Source: an uncultured Phycisphaerae bacterium | GTDB taxonomy: Bacteria > Planctomycetota > Phycisphaerae > Phycisphaerales > SM1A02 | DNA length: 7,153 nt | Assembly: GCA_937899935.1 (NCBI GenBank) | Contig: CALCOW010000522.1 | Location: 1 to 7,153 of the forward strand | Direction: 5' to 3' | Part shown: positions 1 through 6,449 of the stretch, one piece after another | Position numbering within the stretch: position 1 is the first letter of the stretch | Layout: each line of letters begins with the position of its first letter | Position numbers and translations under genes: made by a program | The notes under the pieces: model-generated | What the model saw: the letters and a program-made list of their open reading frames with translations, nothing else | Database searches by the model: none | Told to the model about the DNA's origin: nothing

Positions 1-1
1 T

Positions 2-1261
2 CTGGAGGGGTTGAGGGACCGAGGTAATACCGTCATTGTGGTCGAGCATGATGAAGGCATGATCAACGCCGCAGATCATGTCGTTGACATCGGACCCGGG
101 CCAGGACGTTTTGGTGGCACCGTCGTGGCCGCTGGAACAATCGAAGATATCAACGCTGCAACGGAATCAATCACCGGTGCCTTTTTGAGCCGCCGACGAA
201 AGATTGAACTGCCCAAGTCACGTCGACCGGTCAGTACCAAGCGAGCCATTCGCATCATCGGTGCGGCTGAACACAATCTCAAGAACATTGATGTGGCGTT
301 TCCGATTGGCGGACTCATCTGCGTGACCGGCGTTTCAGGCTCAGGAAAATCAACACTCGTCAATGAAATCCTGTTGAAGTCTGTACAAAAACAACTTGGC
401 AGTACCCGTGCCGTTCCGGGCAAACACAAGCAAGTTAAAGGACACGACTTTTGTGACCGCGTGATCCAAGTCGATCAATCCCCTATTGGCAGAACACCTC
501 GATCCAACCCCGCTACCTACACCGGCATTTTCGACGATATACGCGCTGTCTTTTCAAAGACGAGAGAAGCCGGGATCCGTGGCTACCTGCCAGGACGGTT
601 CAGTTTTAATGTGAAAGGCGGGCGATGTGAGTCCTGTCAAGGGCAAGGGGTTAAGAAGATCGAAATGCATTTTCTTCCAGACGTGTTTGTGACCTGCGAA
701 GCATGCCATGGCACGCGTTACAACCCCGAAACACTTGAAGTGCGGTACCGCAGCAAGACCATCTCGGATGTTTTGCAAATGACGGTCGATCAAGCGGCAG
801 AGTTTTTCGAAGCGCATCCAAAAATTTCAAACATGCTCGCTTGCCTGAGCGATGTCGGACTTGACTATATTCAATTGGGACAAGCATCAACCACCCTCTC
901 TGGAGGCGAGGCCCAGCGAATAAAACTGGCACGCGAACTTGGTGTAAGAACCAATTCAACGACTCTTTATGTTCTCGATGAACCGACGACTGGATTGCAC
1001 TTTGCTGACATCGAAAAACTATTGAGTGTCTTACAACGCCTCACCGACCAAGGGCATACCGTAGTCGTTATTGAACATAATCTTGATATCCTCAAATCAT
1101 CTGACTGGCTGATCGATCTCGGCCCCGAAGGAGGAGAAGGCGGCGGCCAAATCGTCGCAGAAGGCACGCCAGAAGAGGTCAAGATGAACCGCCAAAGTCA
1201 TACTGGCAAGGTCCTCAAGCCACTCCTCCGGAAAAAGGTCAAATTCGCGACTAGCTCGTAG
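2..1261 (+). CDS. uvrA: UvrA, excinuclease ABC subunit A, C-terminal part (5' end outside window)
   Basis: UvrA is the ATP-dependent damage sensor of nucleotide excision repair. It dimerises, scans DNA in the cytoplasm and loads UvrB at lesions. The frame is open from base 2, so 419 C-terminal residues are present; full-length UvrA is about 940, so roughly the first 520 are missing. Numbering from the first visible residue: the end of the first ATPase domain (VIVVEHDE, 11-18), Walker A of the second ATPase (GVSGSGKST, 110-118), a C4 zinc module (CESC at 209-212 and CEAC at 232-235, CX2C-X19-CX2C as in E. coli UvrA), the ABC signature LSGGEAQ (299-305), Walker B with the DE pair at 326-327 (VLDEPTTGLH) and the switch histidine at 359 (VIEHN). 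The end (HTGKVLKPLL plus a short basic tail) is normal for UvrA. The TTG at position 11 is not the start; it is an internal leucine codon. The gene looks functional and converges on the polysaccharide block after 6 bases. Confidence 0.98.
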   Translation: MEGLRDRGNTVIVVEHDEGMINAADHVVDIGPGPGRFGGTVVAAGTIEDINAATESITGAFLSRRRKIELPKSRRPVSTKRAIRIIGAAEHNLKNIDVAFPIGGLICVTGVSGSGKSTLVNEILLKSVQKQLGSTRAVPGKHKQVKGHDFCDRVIQVDQSPIGRTPRSNPATYTGIFDDIRAVFSKTREAGIRGYLPGRFSFNVKGGRCESCQGQGVKKIEMHFLPDVFVTCEACHGTRYNPETLEVRYRSKTISDVLQMTVDQAAEFFEAHPKISNMLACLSDVGLDYIQLGQASTTLSGGEAQRIKLARELGVRTNSTTLYVLDEPTTGLHFADIEKLLSVLQRLTDQGHTVVVIEHNLDILKSSDWLIDLGPEGGEGGGQIVAEGTPEEVKMNRQSHTGKVLKPLLRKKVKFATSS

Positions 1262-1267
1262 CGGCAA

Positions 1268-2086
1268 TCAATGGCGATGCTTCGCTTGTTTGCAACCGGG
1301 CTTCAATCGACAGACGCCACTTCGAGCCATTAACCCCACCGCAAATGGCAAGCCTTCGACGACATAGCGGCGAAAGAGCCGCCGTGGCTCTTGTACGAGA
1401 CGATGCAACCATTCCAGCCCACAACGCTGTATCCAACGAGGCGCTCGTGCAACGTCGCCGGTAATAAAACTAAAACTGATGCCAACACCAATCCACCAAG
1501 CCTCTGGAAGGATTTTTCGCAACTCTTGAATCAACAATTCTTGCTTCGGTGAACCGAGTGCGACATAAATGATGTCCGGACGAGCCTTTTCTAAGCGCTG
1601 ACGCATGGCCAAAAGTGCTGCTTCATCTTGCTCAAAACCGAATGGTGGACACTCCGTACCAGCGATCTCAAGCCCCGCATATTGATCAACCAAAATCTGA
1701 GCTGCTCGCTCGGCGGTACTTGGATCGCCTCCAAGCAAGTACACAGAAAACTGACCGGCCGACGCTGCGGTCAAGGTGTAGACCATATTCGATCCAGCAA
1801 TCTGTCCTGGAAGCGGCGTCCCTTGCAAACGGGCCGCCCATAACAATGGCACACCGTCACAGACACGTAACGAGGCTTCATCTGCAAGACGCTTATAATC
1901 AGGATCATGGTTTGTGCGCCTGAGATGATCGAGATTAATGGTAATAATCCAGCCGCCTCTACCATCCTTAAGGGACGCTAAGACATGTGAAACACATTCT
2001 GCTTCGGTAATCGCATCAAACCAAAGATTACGCAGCGATACACCTGGGATGGCCTGCCGCTGACGACTTACGTTTCCATGGATCAC
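1268..2086 (-). CDS. WecG/TagA/CpsF family glycosyltransferase (GT26)
   Basis: This 272-residue protein is a GT26 transferase. The family moves a sugar (N-acetylmannosamine or its uronate in the known cases) from UDP onto a polyprenyl-diphosphate-linked acceptor at the cytoplasmic membrane face. The family pattern is complete: TINLDHLRR (48-56, the usual T-x-N-x-x-H-L motif), CDGVPLLWAARLQG (76-89) with the conserved Asp at 77, VYLLGG (115-120), PPFGFE (147-152), PDIIYVALGSPKQE (170-183) and the long terminal signature from GVGISF through ARAPRWIQRCGLEWLHRL to QEPRRLFRRY (200-241). The C-terminal segment is basic and hydrophobic (245-272), as expected for the membrane-contacting end. The usual LPER-VAG motif reads LPGQIAG here (92-98), with Gln95 in place of Arg. 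The start is GTG at 2084-2086, which overlaps the TGA of the preceding gene (GTGA). Its SD is weak (GGGA at 2096-2099), which fits translational coupling. It is the last gene of the operon. The sugar is not predictable from sequence. Confidence 0.93.
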   Translation of the reverse strand: MIHGNVSRQRQAIPGVSLRNLWFDAITEAECVSHVLASLKDGRGGWIITINLDHLRRTNHDPDYKRLADEASLRVCDGVPLLWAARLQGTPLPGQIAGSNMVYTLTAASAGQFSVYLLGGDPSTAERAAQILVDQYAGLEIAGTECPPFGFEQDEAALLAMRQRLEKARPDIIYVALGSPKQELLIQELRKILPEAWWIGVGISFSFITGDVARAPRWIQRCGLEWLHRLVQEPRRLFRRYVVEGLPFAVGLMARSGVCRLKPGCKQAKHRH

Positions 2087-3045
2087 AAAAGAATATCCCG
2101 TTGCGATAGTTGTGATGCACGATCATTGGTCCAGATACGCCCCTGAGATTCGTCCAACCTGATCGTTGCGAGATTCTTCCCTTGAAAAAGGCATCGGCGT
2201 TGATACCGACGAACAAACCGCCGAAATTCTACATCTGGATATCTCTTCTTTTGACGGACAAGAGCAGAGAGATAACCCCTAAAGGTTGCAAAGGAACCCC
2301 AAAGAACAGGCGGCCAAGTAATGCGATACAAAACGCTCATCAACATATAGAAAAGACCGGTGCCCATGAAGTACTGACCTTCACCGTGACGTTGACGGCC
2401 CCGCAAGAACCCACGATCACTTGATCCCATAGCGCGCATATGCTGAATCTGCAGCGCACTATCTGGCCAACTACAAGCCCGCCAACCAAGCATTCGACAA
2501 CGGTGGCAATCAATCCCGTCCCACATGACTTTGGGAACGAATCCACCAATCTGCTCAAAGCATTGCCTGCGATAAAACTTGACCGCGCCAAGCGACATTT
2601 CGTCGCCAACTTTTTCACTCACACGATAACCCGCACTCGTTCTGTAGTACGCTTTTCCACTGCACGTGCCAAGGCGAGGATCAGCTTCCATCCGTTCAAC
2701 CAATGTTTGAAAGTATGCTGGCGGAAGACTGATGTCTGCATCAAGTTTGCAAATATAACTGAACTGACTTAGGTCAACTTGGTCAAGGCCAAAGTAGAAC
2801 GTATCAATGACAGCAGAACCAAGAACACGCCCCCCCGCTCGTTCCCGCTGAAGTAACTCCAGGTAGTCTAAATGACCTCCCACCTTTTGAATCTGCTCCC
2901 GACTCGCATCCGTCGAACCATCATCAACGATGATCCAACAAGTTGGCTGCAAGGTCTGCTCGGCAACGGATCGAATAGTTTCACCAACAAAGGACACCTC
3001 ATTACGACATGGAGTGATAATCAATATGGAACGATCCTCTGCCAT
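2083..3045 (-). CDS. GT2 glycosyltransferase, polysaccharide biosynthesis
   Basis: This 320-residue inverting GT-A (family 2) transferase would add a sugar from a nucleotide donor to the growing lipid-linked glycan in the cytoplasm. The N-terminal nucleotide-binding fold starts at once (ILIITPCRNE, 7-16), followed by DDGSTD (41-46), the metal-binding DAD (102-104, in KLDADISL), and a likely catalytic acidic segment WDGIDCHRCRMLGW (175-188) that replaces the more usual ED motif. A moderately hydrophobic stretch (226-262) follows a basic GRQRHGEGQY segment and may sit on or in the membrane; the rest is basic (RRFVRRYQRRC). From memory, the combination GDEMS...GAVKFYRRQCFEQIGGF...WDGIDCHR belongs to a GT2 subfamily common in exopolysaccharide loci. 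The start is ATG at 3043-3045 with a good SD inside the end of the upstream gene, 3 bases away. A run of seven G (coding strand, 2830-2836) encodes Gly71-Gly72. Donor and acceptor are unknown. Confidence 0.92.
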   Translation of the reverse strand: MAEDRSILIITPCRNEVSFVGETIRSVAEQTLQPTCWIIVDDGSTDASREQIQKVGGHLDYLELLQRERAGGRVLGSAVIDTFYFGLDQVDLSQFSYICKLDADISLPPAYFQTLVERMEADPRLGTCSGKAYYRTSAGYRVSEKVGDEMSLGAVKFYRRQCFEQIGGFVPKVMWDGIDCHRCRMLGWRACSWPDSALQIQHMRAMGSSDRGFLRGRQRHGEGQYFMGTGLFYMLMSVLYRITWPPVLWGSFATFRGYLSALVRQKKRYPDVEFRRFVRRYQRRCLFQGKNLATIRLDESQGRIWTNDRASQLSQRDILL

Positions 3046-3048
3046 GAC

Positions 3049-4086
3049 CTAACTCACCTCTTCATTGGGTATTGGCTTATGCTCAATCAACATCGGTCTT
3101 TGCCCAAGCATACGACGCCAGTGAAAGAGTCCAACTCCAAGAAGCCCAGGGAACTTGGAAAGCACACAAGAGACCGCATAGAGCACCGCATCTGCCTTGG
3201 CCACACCTCGGCCACGTACCCTGCGATACACGCGGTACGCTAAACATGGATAGAGCACCAGAAGAACCACGCCGACACCTGCTGTAAAGATTGCGATGAG
3301 AAGCGTTAACAGAGGCAAGAGCAAGCCCCACAAAAGGGTTGATACCACCGCTCTTTGGCACAGGCGGCCAGGGCGACCGCGATGCTTCCACTGCGAAGCG
3401 GCTTCTGCATAACCACCTCGCAGGCACCTCTTCCACCACTGTGAAAAATGATGCATATCAGCATCATGACGCACCATGTCCGCATCAATTCGCAGAATTT
3501 TTCCGCCCAGAGCACGCAAGCGAAAACACAGCTCCGGCTCCTCTCCTGCGATCAATGAGGGATCAAATCCACCAACACTTTCAAATGACGTGCGCCGTAT
3601 CATGACATTACCACCGGTGGCTTCAAGTTCACCGATAGGCGTATCCCACTCCATGTCGCAGAGCCTATTGTAAATCGAGGCTTCAGGATACATCTCCCGA
3701 CAACGTCCACAAACCGCAACAACCTTTGGACCCAACATGGCATCGACACCTCGTTTTAACCACCCTGGATCAATCTGACAGTCACCATCTATAAACTGAA
3801 TGTAGGCGACCTCTGGATAATGCTCCATCGCCCAGCGAGCCCCTGCGTTTCTTGCTTTTGCCGCCGACAACCCTTGTGATTGATCCAACTTAATAACCGG
3901 CACGTTCAATGCTGTTGCTTGCTGCACACTGCCATCGACAGAGTCCGAGTCGACGTAAACCACTGGGCATCCCAATTGCTTGACCTGGGCCAATGCAGCA
4001 ACTAATCGCTGCCCTTCATTTCGCCCGATCACAACCACGGCACATTGATCCTGTGATGCGTTCTTAGACGCTTTCGATTCAGTCAT
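3049..4086 (-). CDS. GT2 glycosyltransferase with C-terminal membrane segments
   Basis: This 345-residue GT-A family 2 enzyme is probably anchored in the inner membrane with its catalytic domain in the cytoplasm. Visible motifs: VVVIGRNEGQRL (17-28), VDSDSVDGS (45-53), SAAKARNAGARWA (74-86, a substrate-loop motif of GT2 enzymes), the metal-binding DGD in FIDGDCQ (98-104), EWDTPIGE (146-153) with ATGGNVMIRR (156-165), and the catalytic GEEPELC (181-187). After the QWWKRCLRGG segment (216-225) there are two adjacent hydrophobic helices (about 247-283) and a third weaker one (about 300-322), so the C-terminus is membrane-bound. The ATG at 4084-4086 overlaps the TGA of the preceding gene (ATGA), and an AAAAGG stretch about 10 bases upstream can serve as SD. 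The family is often found in exopolysaccharide gene clusters; the sugar specificity cannot be read from the sequence. Confidence 0.92.
   Translation of the reverse strand: MTESKASKNASQDQCAVVVIGRNEGQRLVAALAQVKQLGCPVVYVDSDSVDGSVQQATALNVPVIKLDQSQGLSAAKARNAGARWAMEHYPEVAYIQFIDGDCQIDPGWLKRGVDAMLGPKVVAVCGRCREMYPEASIYNRLCDMEWDTPIGELEATGGNVMIRRTSFESVGGFDPSLIAGEEPELCFRLRALGGKILRIDADMVRHDADMHHFSQWWKRCLRGGYAEAASQWKHRGRPGRLCQRAVVSTLLWGLLLPLLTLLIAIFTAGVGVVLLVLYPCLAYRVYRRVRGRGVAKADAVLYAVSCVLSKFPGLLGVGLFHWRRMLGQRPMLIEHKPIPNEEVS
3054..3060 (-). promoter_or_regulatory. Shine-Dalgarno site of the GT2 gene starting at 3045
   Basis: The coding strand reads GAGGTGA eight bases before ATG 3043-3045. It lies in the last codons of the upstream GT2 gene (Glu-Val-Ser-stop), so the two genes are likely translated in sequence from one message. 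Confidence 0.75.
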
Positions 4087-5063
4087 TGAGAGCGCGCCTT
4101 TTGTGGCAAACTTGGCGGCCGCAAAGGCCTGATACTACCAATCCAAATATCACGACCCTCCGCTTGGCAAGAGTGTGGAGGCCGGCCTGAAGTGACTTGG
4201 CGCATCAGCGATAGCCCTTTGCCTACGGTCCAAAGAATGTTCGCAGACCAGAGACCAACGAGGCCATAGTATTTGCAAAAGTACCGCGATCTTGCTTCAT
4301 AGAAATAGCGTGGCCCACGAGGACGTCGGCTCTCACACCCTGGTACATTCACGGCTGAGGCGCCGCCGAGATGTGTAATGACTGATTCAGGACAATAACC
4401 CAGCTCCCAGCCTGCTGAGCGGACACGCCGTCCATAGTCAATATCCTCGAAATACATAAAGAAACCTTCGTCCATCGGCCCTACCTGCTCAAACGTCTCT
4501 CTCCGCAGCAAAACTGCAGCAAAACTTAGCCACGTATTCTCTTTCGGTTCATCAAGGTCTTCGTCTGCAATGACGTGCCGAGCGAACAGTCGATCGATGA
4601 CTGACAAGTGAGCACCACGCACCAACTCAGAGAGCGGCTGCGGCGTTCGAAAAACACTCAGATCAAGTTGCCCCTCCGACGTCAACAGTTGTGGACCAAT
4701 GAGTCCGGCACGGGGATTCTCTTCTGCTGATCTCAGCAAATGAGCCAGAGCGCCTGGGTGCACGAGCGTATCGGAGTTCAGCAAGAGATAGAACTCGGCT
4801 TCATGCACCTTCATTCCCGCATTATTCCCCGCAGAGAAACCTCGATTGTCATTTTCCTGATACACCTCACACCAATCAGACCATCCTTGCTCTTGAATAG
4901 CTTGATCAATTTGAAGATGAGACTGATCACCGGATGCATTGTCTATGACGACGGCAAAGACATTTTCGAGCGAAGTGACCTCATGAGCCAGTGAAGCAAG
5001 ACAGTCAACCACCAACTCTGGTGTCCTGTAATTAATAATCACAATGACGAGCCGCTTACTCAC
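4083..5063 (-). CDS. GT2 glycosyltransferase, rhamnosyltransferase-like
   Basis: This 326-residue family 2 transferase has the WcaA/RfbF-like motif set: VIIINYRTPE-type N-terminus (VIVIINYRTPE, 6-16), DNASGD (41-46), NRGFSAGNNAG (73-83), the metal-binding LLNSDT (94-99), MDEGFFMYFEDIDYGRR (197-213) with the catalytic ED at 206-207, and HLGGAS (231-236). Proteins with this set include many dTDP-rhamnose transferases, but the fold also accepts other donors, so rhamnose is only a guess. A single modest hydrophobic segment (about 266-282) follows the catalytic domain; the last 40 residues are Pro/Arg-rich without a recognised domain. Translation starts at GTG 5061-5063, supported by AGGGA six bases upstream, overlapping the stop codon of the upstream gene. 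The next ATG in frame would remove the conserved first beta strand. There are 9 bases to the preceding gene and a 4-base ATGA overlap with the following one. Confidence 0.92.
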   Translation of the reverse strand: MSKRLVIVIINYRTPELVVDCLASLAHEVTSLENVFAVVIDNASGDQSHLQIDQAIQEQGWSDWCEVYQENDNRGFSAGNNAGMKVHEAEFYLLLNSDTLVHPGALAHLLRSAEENPRAGLIGPQLLTSEGQLDLSVFRTPQPLSELVRGAHLSVIDRLFARHVIADEDLDEPKENTWLSFAAVLLRRETFEQVGPMDEGFFMYFEDIDYGRRVRSAGWELGYCPESVITHLGGASAVNVPGCESRRPRGPRYFYEARSRYFCKYYGLVGLWSANILWTVGKGLSLMRQVTSGRPPHSCQAEGRDIWIGSIRPLRPPSLPQKARSQ

Positions 5064-5069
5064 GTGTAA

Positions 5070-5074
5070 TCCCT
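5070..5074 (-). promoter_or_regulatory. Shine-Dalgarno site of the rhamnosyltransferase-like GT2 gene
   Basis: The coding strand reads AGGGA six bases before GTG 5061-5063 and overlaps the TAG stop of the upstream membrane-protein gene (5073-5075). It supports a GTG start for this gene and coupling across the 9-base gap. Confidence 0.7.
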
Positions 5075-6449
5075 ATGTACCGCGGTGCTGTAATTGGCCA
5101 CGAAGACGATTGCTCGGCATTTGACGCGACGTCTGTCGAGACGCCGCTTGACGCCAACTTGGATGCACTACAAAGCCTGCGAGTCCTCCAATGACCAAAA
5201 CATAAATCGGATTGAACATGGCGTTCACCAGGCAATCAAGCGTAAAAGCAAACACAATCAATGCCATCGCCAATGCTCCAGCAGCCCAGGATTGCGACCA
5301 ATAACGAGCGCGCACGCGATAACAAAACATATACAAAGGAATAAGTAGTGTCGCCAGGAATGAGGATAGACCAAAAAGGCCCGCAGAAGAAAACACAATG
5401 ATCCAATAACTATCGGTGACTGAAAGGTCTTCTCCTGTTTCCGAATACACGCGACCTCGACCCCATCCACCATATCCAAAGAATGGCCTATTCAAAGCCT
5501 TGTCAATAATCATTCTTTCATGGAAGAACCGGAAATTCAGTGATAACGCTCGATCGGGGCTGACATATTGATCGACCAAATCAACTGCCACCGCTGGCTC
5601 CCAATTGAGTGCAATACGACCGCCTACGTAAGCTGGCACGATCGATACGGTCAGCACCAAGATGATGGTGTAACGCGATACTTGAGATACGAACCCCAAC
5701 AGAAGAAGGATAATCAGCTCAAAAAAGGCTCCGAACGAACGACACATAAAAACAACAATACCAACACCAATAACAATGAGACTTGTTGGCAGACCCGCAA
5801 TCCGACGCCCCCCCTTACTTTGATACAAACAAAAGGCTCCACTTGCAAGCCACAAACTGAGCATCAATCCATGCTGCATAAACACCGTTGGGCGATACCC
5901 CGAACCTCGCAAGATTTGATCCCAGGATATGGCGTGATAACCGTATATCCAGCGATGCAGTTGAGGACTTAAGCGTATCTCAAGCAACACAAACGGCACA
6001 TAGATGAGAACCGCGATGACGATTGCCTTTGCCAGAAATCGCGTCGCCTCTGGAGTCACGAAATAAAGACGCCCAACAAAATAGGGAACACCCCACCAGA
6101 GTATTTGGCCAAGCACAGTTGACAAGCCGTCATAGACGCCCAATCCGTTCAACACGGAGGAAAAGAATGGTGTCACCAGAAAGATGGCAAGTGGAATATC
6201 AATCCACCTTAAGCGAAAGCCCATCACTCTTCCGGAGTCAAAGAGCATGACACCAAATAAGACCCCAATAGAACCGGCCGTGTATTTATTAACGTCAATA
6301 AATCCACTGATCGGAATGCTGCCATTGGGCAAAAACATGGCCGTGAAAAAGAGCGAGATAACAACGGCCGTTCTCGCTTTCATTAGCGAGAAAAACATCA
6401 GACAAATCACTGGCCAAGCGAGCAGAGAGGCTGTGACAAGACCGGTCAT
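5073..6449 (-). CDS. Polytopic O-antigen polymerase/ligase-like membrane protein (Wzy/WaaL type)
   Basis: This 458-residue integral membrane protein has about 11-12 hydrophobic segments (for example 2-20, 28-40, 57-70, 83-100, 138-157, 187-208, 221-236, 240-254, 260-279, 347-377, 387-410, 413-428) and one large hydrophilic loop (about 280-345). That layout and the loop-end motif RPFFGYGGWGRGRVYSE...SVTDSYWI (321-350) fit the Wzy_C/O-antigen-ligase class, which polymerises glycan repeats or transfers glycan from undecaprenyl diphosphate at the outer face of the inner membrane. Sequence alone does not separate polymerase from ligase. Other recognisable pieces are GYRPTVFMQHGLM (184-196) and CRSFGAFFE (236-244). 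I chose ATG at 6447-6449 because it overlaps the TGA of the upstream gene (ATGA) and has AGGAG seven bases upstream. A TTG at 6477-6479 would add 10 polar residues (PWNQGRRLC between the two starts) and lacks such support. The C-terminus is a soluble Gln/Arg-rich tail (431-458). A run of seven G (5808-5814) encodes Gly213-Gly214. Confidence 0.88.
   Translation of the reverse strand: MTGLVTASLLAWPVICLMFFSLMKARTAVVISLFFTAMFLPNGSIPISGFIDVNKYTAGSIGVLFGVMLFDSGRVMGFRLRWIDIPLAIFLVTPFFSSVLNGLGVYDGLSTVLGQILWWGVPYFVGRLYFVTPEATRFLAKAIVIAVLIYVPFVLLEIRLSPQLHRWIYGYHAISWDQILRGSGYRPTVFMQHGLMLSLWLASGAFCLYQSKGGRRIAGLPTSLIVIGVGIVVFMCRSFGAFFELIILLLLGFVSQVSRYTIILVLTVSIVPAYVGGRIALNWEPAVAVDLVDQYVSPDRALSLNFRFFHERMIIDKALNRPFFGYGGWGRGRVYSETGEDLSVTDSYWIIVFSSAGLFGLSSFLATLLIPLYMFCYRVRARYWSQSWAAGALAMALIVFAFTLDCLVNAMFNPIYVLVIGGLAGFVVHPSWRQAASRQTSRQMPSNRLRGQLQHRGT

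Noticed and set aside
76..1182. Several - strand open frames of 70-117 codons opposite uvrA
   Set aside because: All lie inside conserved uvrA coding sequence and show no recognisable protein features.
1273..1284. Short GCGA/TCGC inverted repeat just past the uvrA stop, considered as a terminator
   Set aside because: The stem is only four base pairs with no T tract on either strand, and it lies inside the GT26 coding region.
2440..3243. Overlapping + strand open frames of 110 and 123 codons opposite the GT2 genes
   Set aside because: No family motifs and no SD; fully explained by the opposite-strand GT2 genes and their junction at 3046-3048.
5568..5972. 134-codon + strand open frame inside the membrane-protein gene
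   Set aside because: It is opposite an intact, motif-bearing gene; its product is Asn/Thr/Gln-rich with no domain, hydrophobic core or SD site, as expected from the reverse of a membrane-protein gene.
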